Positions 24,224 to 32,715 of a stretch of DNA of 64,000 nucleotides are shown one piece after another. This DNA is from Peribacillus simplex (lineage in GTDB: Bacteria > Bacillota > Bacilli > Bacillales > DSM-1321). Below the pieces are notes generated by a model. It saw only the letters and a program-made list of their open reading frames with translations. It did no database searches and had not been told where the DNA came from. The stretch lies in contig NZ_CP126106.1 of NCBI RefSeq assembly GCF_030123325.1, positions 2,260,001 to 2,324,000 on the forward strand, given 5' to 3'. The stretch's first letter is position 1. Every line of letters starts with the position of its first letter. The position numbers and the translations under genes are program-made.

Positions 24224-24237
24224 GAAAGCGTATACAG
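24222..24237 (+). promoter_or_regulatory. Possible cre (CcpA) site
   Basis: ATGAAAGCGTATACAG matches the cre consensus WTGNAANCGNWWNCAW at 15 of 16 positions. It lies between the two TreR operators and at the transcription start, as expected for glucose repression. Confidence 0.6.
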
Positions 24238-24255
24238 AACCTATACGTACAGGTT
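24238..24255. promoter_or_regulatory. TreR operator 2
   Basis: AACCTATACGTACAGGTT is an 18-bp palindrome with one mismatched pair, sharing the TACGTACAGG core with operator 1. The centres are about 37 bp apart. Confidence 0.75.
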
Positions 24256-24300
24256 ATAAAAACAACTATATTTTGCTTTCTAGGGAAAGGAAGTAGTGAA

Positions 24301-25752
24301 ATGGGTAAATACACAGAACCAGCAACGGATTTGCTTCAACATGTCGGAGGGAAAGAAAATATTGCAACGGTTACGCATTGTGCGACAAGAATGCGATTTG
24401 CTTTGAAGGACCCCTCCAAGGCGGATGTGACGAATATCGAATCAATTAAGCTTGTGAAAGGAACGTTTACACAAGCGGGCCAGTTCCAGGTCATAATCGG
24501 GAACGAAGTATCATCGTTTTATAATGAATTCGTTTCCATAGCTGGACTTCAGGAAGCGTCAAAAGAAGATGTGAAAAATGCTGCTAAACAGAATATGAGC
24601 TGGCTGCAGCGTATGATTGCCCATCTTGCGGATATTTTCACCCCGCTGATTCCTGCCATTGTCGTTGGCGGACTCATTCTTGGATTCCGCAATATCATTG
24701 GCGATATTAAAATGTTCGATGATAGCACAAAAACCCTTGTGGATATTTCCCAATTTTGGGCAGGGGTCCATGCTTTCCTTTGGTTGATAGGTGAAGCTAT
24801 TTTTCATTTTCTTCCTGTTGGGATTACATGGTCGATCTCGAAGAAAATGGGCACGACTCAAATTCTCGGCATCGTCCTTGGTTTGACCCTGGTTTCCCCA
24901 CAACTTCTTAATGCATATGCAGTGGCAAACACAAAGGCAAGCGACATACCTTTTTGGGATTTCGGTTTTGCCCAGGTCGATATGATCGGCTACCAGGCTC
25001 AAGTCATCCCAGCTATACTTGCAGGGTTCGTCTTGGCGTATTTAGAACGGTTCTTGAGAGATAAAGTGCACAATTCCATTTCCATGATCGTCGTTCCATT
25101 TTTCGCTTTACTTCCAACTGTAATCATTGCCCATACCATTCTGGGGCCTTTAGGCTGGAAAATCGGTTCTGTCATCTCTACAGTTGTATATTCGGGATTG
25201 ACTTCATCAGTTGGCTGGTTATTTGCTGCCGTTTTCGGCTTTGCCTATGCACCGCTTGTCATCACGGGACTGCATCACATGACAAATGCAATCGATCTTC
25301 AGCTTATGAGTGAACTTGGCGGTACGAACCTATGGCCGATGATCGCATTATCCAATATTGCACAAGGAACGGCCGTGCTTGCGATGATTTACATCAACAG
25401 AAAGGACCAGGAGGAAAGGCAAGTTTCCATACCCGCTACGATTTCATGTTATCTCGGGGTAACCGAGCCAGCCATGTTCGGGATTAACCTGAAATACGGC
25501 TTTCCGTTCTTAGCCGGTATGATCGGTTCACTTTTCGCAGGGATCGTTTCAGTCGGATCTGGAGTAATGGCAAATTCCATCGGTGTTGGAGGGATCCCAG
25601 GTATCCTATCCATCCAGCCACAGCACATGGGAATGTTTGCGCTTGCGATGTTGGTAGCTTTCGTTGTGCCATTCATTTTGACTATTGCATTCTCCAAACG
25701 TCCTAAAATGAATTTGAAAACAAGAACGAAAACAACGAAATTAAATGCTTAA
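24301..25752 (+). CDS. treP: Trehalose-specific PTS enzyme IIBC
   Basis: This is a 483-residue membrane phosphotransferase component that takes up trehalose and delivers it as trehalose 6-phosphate. The EIIB domain (1-85) has phospho-Cys C27 in VTHCATRMRF. The EIIC domain (about 105-470) has about ten membrane segments and the sugar-site loop around GLHHMTNAIDLQ. No IIA domain is attached, as in B. subtilis TreP, which borrows IIA from the glucose enzyme. First gene of treP-treA-treR under two palindromic operators. Confidence 0.93.
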   Translation: MGKYTEPATDLLQHVGGKENIATVTHCATRMRFALKDPSKADVTNIESIKLVKGTFTQAGQFQVIIGNEVSSFYNEFVSIAGLQEASKEDVKNAAKQNMSWLQRMIAHLADIFTPLIPAIVVGGLILGFRNIIGDIKMFDDSTKTLVDISQFWAGVHAFLWLIGEAIFHFLPVGITWSISKKMGTTQILGIVLGLTLVSPQLLNAYAVANTKASDIPFWDFGFAQVDMIGYQAQVIPAILAGFVLAYLERFLRDKVHNSISMIVVPFFALLPTVIIAHTILGPLGWKIGSVISTVVYSGLTSSVGWLFAAVFGFAYAPLVITGLHHMTNAIDLQLMSELGGTNLWPMIALSNIAQGTAVLAMIYINRKDQEERQVSIPATISCYLGVTEPAMFGINLKYGFPFLAGMIGSLFAGIVSVGSGVMANSIGVGGIPGILSIQPQHMGMFALAMLVAFVVPFILTIAFSKRPKMNLKTRTKTTKLNA

Positions 25753-25759
25753 TAACGCG

Positions 25760-25787
25760 GAGGGAGAGCATTCTCCCTCTTTTTTTA
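25760..25787 (+). terminator. Intra-operon terminator between treP and treA
   Basis: AGGGAGA and TCTCCCT pair around GCAT and are followed by eight or nine T. Partial termination here would lower treA-treR expression relative to treP. Confidence 0.7.
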
Positions 25788-25832
25788 CCATACTGGCAAT
25801 AGATACATCAGGGATAGCAGAGGAGGATCACA

Positions 25833-27503
25833 ATGAAGGATTTTAAAAAAAGCACCATCTATCAAATTTATCCGAAGTCATTTATGGATTCGAACGGTGA
25901 CGGCATCGGGGACATAAATGGTGTTATTGAAAAACTTGATTATCTGAATGAACTGGGAGTGGATTATATTTGGCTGACCCCTTTTTATCGTTCACCTCAG
26001 AATGATAATGGTTATGATGTAGCGGATTATACATCCATTGATCCTGTTTTCGGGACGATGGATGATTTCGAAAGATTGGTGAAGGAAGCCAATTCGCGAG
26101 ATATCCAAATCATGCTGGATATGGTATTCAACCATACATCAACAGAGCATGAATGGTTCCAAAAAGCATTGGCTGGAGATAAAGAATATAAGGACTATTA
26201 TATTTTCAAGAAATCGAAAAATGGAGAGCCCCCTACCAATTGGATTTCGAAATTCGGAGGCCCTGCATGGGAATATGTAGCGGAACATGATGAATACTAC
26301 CTTCACTTGTTCGATCGGACCCAAGCTGATCTTAACTGGGAAAATCCCAGAGTAAGGCAGGAAATCTTCAATGTAGTAAACTTCTGGATGGATAAAGGTG
26401 TCAAAGGATTCCGTTTGGATGTGATCAATCTTATTTCGAAACCTGACTCCTATGAAAATGACGATGATGGAGATGGACGCTGCTTTTATACAGATGGTCC
26501 CAAAATTCATCAATTCCTTAAAGAGATGAATGAAGAAACATTTGGGAAGGATGTAGAGGTGATGACTGTAGGGGAAATGTCATCGACGACCATTGACCAT
26601 TGCATCAAATATTCATCTCCAGTTGAAAAGGAGCTGTCCATGGTATTCAGTTTCCATCATCTAAAGGTGGATTATAAAGAGGGGGAAAAGTGGTCACTTG
26701 CAGATTTTGACTTCAGGCAGTTAAAGGAGATCCTAAGCAGCTGGCAGTATGGGATGCAAGAAGGAAATGGATGGAATGCCCTGTTCTGGTGCAACCATGA
26801 CCAGCCGAGGATCGTGTCCAGGTTTGGGAATGATCAAGAGTATCATAAGGAATCTGCCAAGATGCTGGCAACAGCCATTCATATGCTTAGGGGAACCCCT
26901 TATATTTATCAAGGGGAGGAAATAGGAATGACCAACCCGAAATTCAATGATATTGGACAATATCGGGATGTGGAATCGATTAATTATTATAATATTTTAA
27001 AAGAGGCAGGCAAGGATGAAAACGAAATAATCGAAATTCTTCAGGCTAAATCCCGTGATAATTCTCGAACTCCCATGCAGTGGGAAGATACGGAGCACGC
27101 AGGCTTTACAAAAGTGACGCCATGGATTTCAGTGCCTGATAATGCTAAGGTAATCAACGCTGAACACGCACTGAAGGATCGGGATTCCATTTTTCATCAT
27201 TACCAAAAACTTATATTCTTACGCAAGAAACATGATATCATTGCATATGGGGACTACCAGGAAATTCTTGGCGACCACGACCAATTGTTCGCATATGTTC
27301 GTAGTCATAAAGATGAGAAACTTTTGGTCATCAATAACTTTTATGCAAAAGAAGCGTCCTTCAAGATTCCAAATGATATGGACCTATTCGGATACAACTC
27401 AGAGCTCTTGCTCTCAAACTATATCGATTCGAAAGAACTTTCAGGTGATTTTATCCTTCGTCCCTATGAATCGGTTGCCTATTTGTTGAAAAAGGACAAG
27501 TAG
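25833..27503 (+). CDS. treA: Alpha,alpha-phosphotrehalase
   Basis: This is a 556-residue GH13 enzyme that splits trehalose 6-phosphate into glucose and glucose 6-phosphate in the cytoplasm. The barrel motifs are present: DMVFNHTS (about 96-103), nucleophile D196 in GFRLDVINL, acid/base E248 in TVGEMSS, and the third acid in CNHDQPR. The opening STIYQIYPKSFMDSNGDGIG is typical of the oligo-1,6-glucosidase/phosphotrehalase branch. AGAGGAGG precedes the ATG. The neighbouring treP and treR decide the substrate. Confidence 0.93.
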   Translation: MKDFKKSTIYQIYPKSFMDSNGDGIGDINGVIEKLDYLNELGVDYIWLTPFYRSPQNDNGYDVADYTSIDPVFGTMDDFERLVKEANSRDIQIMLDMVFNHTSTEHEWFQKALAGDKEYKDYYIFKKSKNGEPPTNWISKFGGPAWEYVAEHDEYYLHLFDRTQADLNWENPRVRQEIFNVVNFWMDKGVKGFRLDVINLISKPDSYENDDDGDGRCFYTDGPKIHQFLKEMNEETFGKDVEVMTVGEMSSTTIDHCIKYSSPVEKELSMVFSFHHLKVDYKEGEKWSLADFDFRQLKEILSSWQYGMQEGNGWNALFWCNHDQPRIVSRFGNDQEYHKESAKMLATAIHMLRGTPYIYQGEEIGMTNPKFNDIGQYRDVESINYYNILKEAGKDENEIIEILQAKSRDNSRTPMQWEDTEHAGFTKVTPWISVPDNAKVINAEHALKDRDSIFHHYQKLIFLRKKHDIIAYGDYQEILGDHDQLFAYVRSHKDEKLLVINNFYAKEASFKIPNDMDLFGYNSELLLSNYIDSKELSGDFILRPYESVAYLLKKDK

Positions 27504-27533
27504 CAGACAAGAAAAATATATTGTGGTGATGAA

Positions 27534-28247
27534 ATGAACAGCAAATATCTATCGCTATATGGTGATATCGTTTCAAAAATTGAAGAAGGAACCTTTCCGA
27601 CAAATTCAAAGCTTCCTTCCGAAAGCAGCTTCATGGAAGAGTATGACATATCCAGGGATACTGTGAGAAAGTCCTTACAGTTGCTTGAACAAAATGGATA
27701 TATCCATAAAATCAAAGGCAAGGGTTCATTTGTCTTGGATTTCAGCAAATTTAATTTTCCTGTAGCAGGATTGATTTCCTATAAAGAAATGGTGGAAAAG
27801 TTGAATTTGCATTCCAAAACGATCATCCATAAGTTGGAGCTTGAGACCCCCGACGCAAATATGTCCAAGCTTTTAGACTTAACTGATGATGGTGAGGTAT
27901 GGAAAGTGTTCCGGGTACGGCAAATCAATGGCAAGAAAATCATACTGGACAAAGACTATTTCAAAAGCGAGTTCGTAACTAACTTGACGAAGGAAATTTG
28001 TGAGGATTCGATTTATGGATATATCGAAAAGGAACTCGGGCTCCAGATCGGTTTTTCCAATAAGGAAATTACCGTGGAACCATGCAGTGAAGAAGATAAA
28101 CAATTATTGGACATTGAAGACTTCGATATGGTGGCAGTCGTGAAAAGTACGGTCCATTTAATCGATGGAAGCTTGTTTCAGTATAGCGAATCCAGGCATA
28201 GACCCGATAAATTCAAGTTCACGGACTTTGCACGCAGGACTTGGTGA
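27534..28247 (+). CDS. treR: Trehalose operon repressor, GntR family
   Basis: This is a 237-residue repressor. The N-terminal winged helix (1-70) contains KLPSESSFMEEYDISRDTVR and KSLQLLEQNGYIHKIKGKGS. The C-terminal UTRA effector domain (about 95-235) ends ADGSL-like sequence, here LIDGSLFQYSESRHRPDKFKF. It is expected to leave its operators when trehalose 6-phosphate binds. It lies 30 nt after treA as the last gene of the operon, and its probable sites are the palindromes at 24203 and 24238. Confidence 0.92.
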   Translation: MNSKYLSLYGDIVSKIEEGTFPTNSKLPSESSFMEEYDISRDTVRKSLQLLEQNGYIHKIKGKGSFVLDFSKFNFPVAGLISYKEMVEKLNLHSKTIIHKLELETPDANMSKLLDLTDDGEVWKVFRVRQINGKKIILDKDYFKSEFVTNLTKEICEDSIYGYIEKELGLQIGFSNKEITVEPCSEEDKQLLDIEDFDMVAVVKSTVHLIDGSLFQYSESRHRPDKFKFTDFARRTW

Positions 28248-28370
28248 AGGCTATAGGTATTTGATGACTGGCAGTCTACGGATGAAATGTAAAAACAATT
28301 AGCTTGCCAAGGAAATGCTGTAGAATCAGGGATGGACTGATTCATGAAAGTTCAGTTCCATTCAAAAGGG

Positions 28371-28396
28371 GAAGGTCGCCGTGGCGGCCTTTTTTA
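28371..28396 (+). terminator. Terminator of the tre operon
   Basis: AAGGTCGCC pairs with GGCGGCCTT around GT, followed by TTTT. It lies about 120 nt after the treR stop. Confidence 0.75.
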
Positions 28397-28492
28397 ATGC
28401 TGTTCAATGTATCGTGTTATTCTTATAGACATCGAATTGGACTCTTTTTATTTTTAAACGACCGGGGGGAGAGGAGGAGAGTCGTCAAATCA

Positions 28493-28840
28493 TTAGTTTG
28501 ACGATCCCTCTGCTTGTTTTGGAGAATGGGAAGCATTTAGTAAAACCACTCCACCAATGATTAATACTAAGCCACCAAATGTAGTGATACTAAATGGCTC
28601 ACTCCATAATAGTACGCCAATTAATGCCGTTAAGGCTGTGCCTATTCCTGACCAAATGGCATATGCTAAGCTTAACGGAATTGTTTTAAGACATATAGAT
28701 AAGCTATAAAATGCAATTCCAAATCCTATTATAACTCCAAATGATGCGAATAAATGTGAGAATCCTTCAGACAACTTAAGCATGGTTGTACCAAATACTT
28801 CGCTTATGATGGATATCCCTAAAGCTATGTATCCTTTCAT
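28493..28840 (-). CDS. SMR-family multidrug efflux protein, second of a pair
   Basis: This is a 115-residue protein with four membrane helices. The SMR signature is present: Glu in ISIISEVFGTTMLKLS (the proton/drug-binding residue of EmrE), SLAYAIWSGIGTALTALIGV and LVLIIGGVVLLN. Small multidrug resistance proteins exchange protons for lipophilic cations or guanidinium. It starts 23 nt after its partner stops, behind GGAGG; paired SMR genes generally form hetero-dimers. No guanidine riboswitch was recognised upstream. Confidence 0.87.
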   Translation of the reverse strand: MKGYIALGISIISEVFGTTMLKLSEGFSHLFASFGVIIGFGIAFYSLSICLKTIPLSLAYAIWSGIGTALTALIGVLLWSEPFSITTFGGLVLIIGGVVLLNASHSPKQAEGSSN

Positions 28841-28863
28841 ACTATTACCTCCGATTACTTATG

Positions 28864-29190
28864 TTAATTGCCCCCGCTTGAGAGCTTCAAAACCACCACT
28901 CCTCCAATGATCAGGACTAAACCTAAAAATTTCTTCAGGCTAAAGCTTTCTTTATAAACGATAACTCCCACTAAAGCAGTTAAAGCTGTGCCTATTCCCG
29001 ACCAAATGGCATAAGCGGTTCCAAGCGGAATGGTTATTAGTGATAATGACAGGCAATAAAAAGCCAAACCCATTCCAATTACCACGCCAATGGAAGGGAA
29101 TAACTTTTTAAACCCGTTTGATACTTTTAACATCGAGCTGCCAAACACTTCACTTAGGATGGCTATTGCCAAAAACGCATAAGGATTCAA
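28864..29190 (-). CDS. SMR-family multidrug efflux protein, first of a pair
   Basis: This is a 108-residue four-helix SMR protein starting with TTG at 29190 behind AGGAGGAG. It has the key Glu in AIAILSEVFGSSMLKVS and the motif GTAYAIWSGIGTALTALVGV, and ends with a short polar tail. It is closely similar to the next gene, indicating duplication or an ancient hetero-dimeric pair of the YkkCD/EbrAB/YvdRS kind. The substrate is unknown. Confidence 0.87.
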   Translation of the reverse strand: MNPYAFLAIAILSEVFGSSMLKVSNGFKKLFPSIGVVIGMGLAFYCLSLSLITIPLGTAYAIWSGIGTALTALVGVIVYKESFSLKKFLGLVLIIGGVVVLKLSSGGN

Positions 29191-29263
29191 GATGAACTCC
29201 TCCTAAATATTCATTCTAATTTCGTCACTTCCCCAAGAATCTTATCATCTAAAGGACTCATAT

Positions 29264-29290
29264 TAAACTAATACCACCTATAGTTAGTTT
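29264..29290. promoter_or_regulatory. Inverted repeat upstream of the SMR pair
   Basis: AAACTAA and TTAGTTT are separated by 13 bp, about 75 bp upstream of the first SMR start. The spacing fits a dimeric TetR-type operator, but no such regulator is adjacent. Confidence 0.35.
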
Positions 29291-29300
29291 CATTTTTTTG

Positions 29301-29636
29301 TCATTGCTGTTCACGCTCAATATTAGGCTGAAAGTGATGCAATAAGCGCTTCTTCGAACCTGATAGCAACATATAAGAAGGATGAACTGATTTAAACAAA
29401 GAATGCTTCAATAAGGCGATTACAGATGTCAGCCATGCCGTTTCCATAAAAACATCTATACCCATTTTATCAGGAAAAAAGATAGTGGCTAATGACGTTT
29501 GCTTAACCCTTCTTGGCAGTAATTCCGATATTGTCATTATTTTGGCTTGCTTGAGCACTGGCGGAAGAATCTCTTCAAAGAGGTTTATTTTAAGATAAAC
29601 CTCGATAGAATATGTGGTATGAATATGACCCGACAA
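29301..29636 (-). CDS. Hypothetical or decayed protein
   Basis: This minus-strand frame could give 111 residues from a TTG at 29636, but no ribosome binding site is seen there. Codon use in the second half (PDKMGIDVFMETAWLTSVIA, then LLKHSLFKSVHPSYMLLSGS) looks like real coding. I do not recognise the family. It may be the C-terminal end of a truncated gene, because the sequence upstream (29640-29820) has no matching frame. Kept with low confidence. Confidence 0.3.
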   Translation of the reverse strand: MSGHIHTTYSIEVYLKINLFEEILPPVLKQAKIMTISELLPRRVKQTSLATIFFPDKMGIDVFMETAWLTSVIALLKHSLFKSVHPSYMLLSGSKKRLLHHFQPNIEREQQ

Positions 29637-29639
29637 TAG

Positions 29640-30113
29640 CTAAATACTCACGATTCGTTTTTCAGTAGGATTTATTCCCCTGTCCAGTGAGGAACGCGCC
29701 AAGTACAATACCGGAGCATTTAAGCCAATGGGTCTTTACAGAAGGTTCATTTTATAACATGGAAACATAAAAAGATGGGGATATGCAGCAAATCCATACT
29801 AGCCTTTGGAATAAAATAAGAAAGGGGGAGAAAAAGTCAACCATATGACCTGTTCTCCTTTTTGTTCTTAGGAATCCGCCACTTCAATCAGACAGTTAGG
29901 GCGAAACTGCTAAAACTACATACTTTAATATAACCTAATTGTTCATTCTTTCCTTTTTCTCACCTCTGATAATCCTTTATTACAGGCATATAGGCAATTA
30001 ACATAGTAATTTTAAACTTACTATTACATCTTAAAATCAAACTATTAAACTATTACACTTTTATATTTCTTTCATATACTACTATATCTTTTAATAGAAA
30101 GGGGGAAGAAAGA
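29640..30113. other. Intergenic stretch with one terminator-like hairpin
   Basis: No intact gene is seen. The first part (29685-29790) resembles decayed coding. A hairpin with a T run lies at 29824-29864, and 29985-30100 is very AT-rich and precedes the small gene at 30114. Confidence 0.4.
29824..29864 (+). terminator. Orphan terminator
   Basis: GGGAGAA pairs with TTCTCC with an inner GTCA/TGAC helix, followed by TTTTTG. No intact gene lies immediately upstream on the plus strand. Confidence 0.55.
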
Positions 30114-30257
30114 GTGCAATCTCCTTGTATCTTAGAAGTTGATGGTCAATTCTTTTTAGTCACTGAAATTGATGATGTAGCTACACTTAGAATCCGTATT
30201 TCATCTCTATTAGCATCAACTTTGATTGGATTAGGATTTCCAGTCTGCGGAGAATAG
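30114..30257 (+). CDS. Small uncharacterised protein (47 residues)
   Basis: A GTG start at 30114 follows AAAGGGGGAAG at good distance. The product begins MQSPCILEVDGQFFLVTEID, continues DVATLRIRISSLLASTLIG and ends LGFPVCGE. It has one Cys near each end and a mildly hydrophobic C-terminal half. The gene has its own terminator 80 nt downstream, and AT-rich promoter-like DNA lies before it. I do not recognise a family. The RBS, codon use and dedicated terminator argue that it is real. Confidence 0.6.
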   Translation: MQSPCILEVDGQFFLVTEIDDVATLRIRISSLLASTLIGLGFPVCGE

Positions 30258-30338
30258 ATCACGTTCCCAATAATTTAGGTATTCCATTTTAGTGCATACA
30301 CTTCAAAACTAGTTAATATAATCAGATGTTATCGGCAT

Positions 30339-30375
30339 GTAAAAAGGGATCTTCCAATTGAAAATCCCTTTTTAC
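30339..30375 (+). terminator. Terminator of the 47-residue small gene
   Basis: GTAAAAAGGGAT pairs perfectly with ATCCCTTTTTAC, loop of 13 bases with further AT. Confidence 0.75.
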
Positions 30376-30662
30376 TACTTCTTCTACTAACGACCAGTAA
30401 ATCATAAGCTAAACAAAAAGTCTTTGGTAATACTGGCACGATTGTTACTAATATCCAAATGATATTTTCCACTTATTTATTAGTATGTTGCAACTGTTGA
30501 GTCGCGTCTTTTTTTTACTCAGAATGAAAAAAGAACTTTGCCTGTGTCTTTAGGAATGGGATTCTTTTTTACGGCTATTGACTGGCTTTATAAATGATTG
30601 TACTTTTGAATGAAGACATTGCTGGTATATGGAAATTCAAAGGATATGATAGGGGGATAATC

Positions 30663-31124
30663 ATGTATGTTTGTCAAACCAGGGATCATGAAGTAATTGC
30701 AAAACTAAATCGAAATGTTCACAATTTGCATGCAAAACTATATCCTAAGTATTTTAAGGAATATGATTATAGTGCCATGAAAGAAACTTTCAAAAATCTG
30801 GTTGAAAATAACAGTTTTGTTTTTCTCGTTTTAAAAGAACTAGAAGAACCGATCGGTTACGCATGGATTGAAATTAAAACCTATCCAGAAAGCGCTTTTA
30901 AAAATGAGTATAAATCAGTATATGTACATCAGCTTAGTATCAATGAAAATCAAACCCAAAAAGGTTACGGTAAAAAACTAATGAATGAGGTCTATGAAAT
31001 TGCCAAAAAGAATGATATAGATTTAATTGAACTGGATTATTGGTTTGAAAACATAGCGGCAAAAGAGTTTTATAAGAAACAAAACTTTAAAAAGTATAGG
31101 GAGTTCGCGTTTAGACAGTTGTAA
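30663..31124 (+). CDS. GNAT family N-acetyltransferase
   Basis: This is a 153-residue acetyltransferase. The acetyl-CoA-binding motif A is VHQLSINENQTQKGYGKKLM (Q-x-x-G-x-G/A type, here QKGYGK), followed by the motif B helix ELDYWFENIAAKEFYKKQNF. The ATG at 30663 has AGGGGG six bases upstream, so the in-frame start at 30594 is rejected. The substrate is unknown. It is closed by the terminator at 31164. Confidence 0.85.
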   Translation: MYVCQTRDHEVIAKLNRNVHNLHAKLYPKYFKEYDYSAMKETFKNLVENNSFVFLVLKELEEPIGYAWIEIKTYPESAFKNEYKSVYVHQLSINENQTQKGYGKKLMNEVYEIAKKNDIDLIELDYWFENIAAKEFYKKQNFKKYREFAFRQL

Positions 31125-31163
31125 TCCTTTGAATGTCCATTTTCAAAGGTTGAAGGAATGAAT

Positions 31164-31187
31164 AAAAACCCCTAATTGGGGTTTTTT
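31164..31187. terminator. Bidirectional terminator between the GNAT and CotD-like genes
   Basis: AAAAACCCC and GGGGTTTTTT pair around TAATT, with T runs on both strands. It can serve both convergent genes. Confidence 0.8.
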
Positions 31188-31189
31188 AA

Positions 31190-31492
31190 TTAATATCTTA
31201 ACATTCTCCTCGAATAACTGGGGGGTTGAGGAACTCCACAAACAAAGCTTTGGCTATAACACTCTTTTACAATACTTCGGGTATGGGGTATAAATGTGTT
31301 GAAGTGTTTATTCACGGTAGTTGTATGTGTCGGGTGAAAAACTGGAATCACAGTGTTAATGACATTAGTTTTAACATTTTGCTTTGTTGGGGAGATTTGA
31401 GGTGGATTATACTGAGTAGGCATTCTGTGATGCGGGCAATATTGTGGTGGACATTGACCGCCTTTCCTATGCCTCCAGGGCTTATTATACAT
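31190..31492 (-). CDS. cotD: CotD-family spore coat protein
   Basis: This is a 100-residue protein starting at 31492 behind AGGAGGTG. The middle reads NTVIPVFHPTHTTTVNKHFN then TFIPHTRS, the characteristic His/Pro/Thr stretch of CotD inner-coat proteins. The head is Pro/Cys/His-rich (GGQCPPQYCPHHRMPTQYNP) and the tail has a conserved-looking CGVPQPP. It should be made in the mother cell and built into the inner spore coat. It is shorter and more diverged than some CotD proteins, so a cotD paralogue is possible. Confidence 0.8.
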   Translation of the reverse strand: MYNKPWRHRKGGQCPPQYCPHHRMPTQYNPPQISPTKQNVKTNVINTVIPVFHPTHTTTVNKHFNTFIPHTRSIVKECYSQSFVCGVPQPPSYSRRMLRY

Positions 31493-31630
31493 TTAAACAC
31501 CTCCTGGATTTTTTTGAGAGTCATTGTTAGTTTATGAAAAAAATTGATAAAGGGACTGGTATAAATGCCTTTATCAAAAGTTCATGGGCATATCAGATCT
31601 TTCACTCATTTTTAAAAAATTGAATGATCA

Positions 31631-32551
31631 TTAATTTAAACGAATTTGGTTAATTGCTTGACGAACAAATGACTTGTGTCTTTTCCTCCAGCTATTTTCC
31701 TTGCGTTTTTCCAAACCCCATTCAGGAAATGTAGATAACCGTAACGCGGCAAATAATTGCCAGAAGGGTAAGTTTGTAAAATTCACCTCCGGCATCATGG
31801 ATTTATATTGATTTGTGAAGTGATCCATCGCTTGCATTCCAAAATGATATGAAATTTCGAGTTGACTATTGGCGAGGTCAGCCAAAGGGTCCCCTAAGCC
31901 TGAGTCTTCCCAATCAATTATTGAAACTAGTTTATCGTCTTTCCATAATATATTTCCTGGCCAATAATCACCATGAAGGATCACTTCTCTATTCATGGAG
32001 GGTAATGGCAAGGAAGATTTTAACAAATCTCTAATCAAGCTCAGATTTAATGTTTCATCCAGGATTACCTTATTTTTATTATTTAACATCTCTACATATG
32101 TATTTTCTAGTTTAGGAAGGAATGATAAAGAAAAATTTGCACAATCAACACGATGGATTTTTGCCAGATTGATTGCCAATTGTAAGATATGATCATTAAG
32201 ATTTGAAGGGGTGAATTCCGACTTACCCCCAATAAACTCGATAAGTATGCTTGGCTTGGAAAATATCTCGCAGGATTGCTCGAAGTAATAAGGCATCGGT
32301 ACAGGCAAACCGGCAGCTTTCAATATCCCTAAGAGCTTGTGTTCATCTGCTGCAATATTTGGATTCCGTTTCAAGTCATTATCACCATGCTGACGAACGA
32401 TCATTTTTATGATTCGCCCTGACGGTTGCAATATTTCAAGTCCTGTCACCTGTGCAGAAATTCCGCCTTTTAATTTCCATGCACGAATTAGCTTGTTTCC
32501 TTGATCTAACTTTTGAACCAATCGTTCAAACTTATCATATTCGTTCATCAT
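31631..32551 (-). CDS. Aminoglycoside phosphotransferase-like (APH) kinase
   Basis: This is a 306-residue protein kinase-like phosphotransferase. The nucleotide lobe has IKMIVRQHGDNDLKRNPN. The catalytic loop is VILHGDYWPGNILWKDDKL (catalytic Asp in HGD, Asn in GN) and the metal-binding motif is SIIDWEDSGLGDPLADLAN. AAGGAGATG precedes the start. Real antibiotic kinases are few in this superfamily; most members phosphorylate small metabolites, so resistance is not claimed. Confidence 0.82.
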   Translation of the reverse strand: MMNEYDKFERLVQKLDQGNKLIRAWKLKGGISAQVTGLEILQPSGRIIKMIVRQHGDNDLKRNPNIAADEHKLLGILKAAGLPVPMPYYFEQSCEIFSKPSILIEFIGGKSEFTPSNLNDHILQLAINLAKIHRVDCANFSLSFLPKLENTYVEMLNNKNKVILDETLNLSLIRDLLKSSLPLPSMNREVILHGDYWPGNILWKDDKLVSIIDWEDSGLGDPLADLANSQLEISYHFGMQAMDHFTNQYKSMMPEVNFTNLPFWQLFAALRLSTFPEWGLEKRKENSWRKRHKSFVRQAINQIRLN

Positions 32552-32715
32552 ATGACATCTCCTTAATCCCGTTCAATTTAAGGAATTTAACTTCACATTT
32601 TCCTATAACATTCATGAAAAATTCAAAAGCCCCATATTTGACTGCAATCTCAATAAATGAAACCAATAACTTGTTACACACGTAAAGTAATTTAAACAAG
32701 TGAGGTGTGCTGGCA

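Noticed and set aside
29190..29300. Guanidine (ykkC-type) riboswitch before the SMR gene pair
   Set aside because: Paired SMR genes can be guanidine-controlled, but I could not find the conserved helices or ACGR-type motifs in this short leader.
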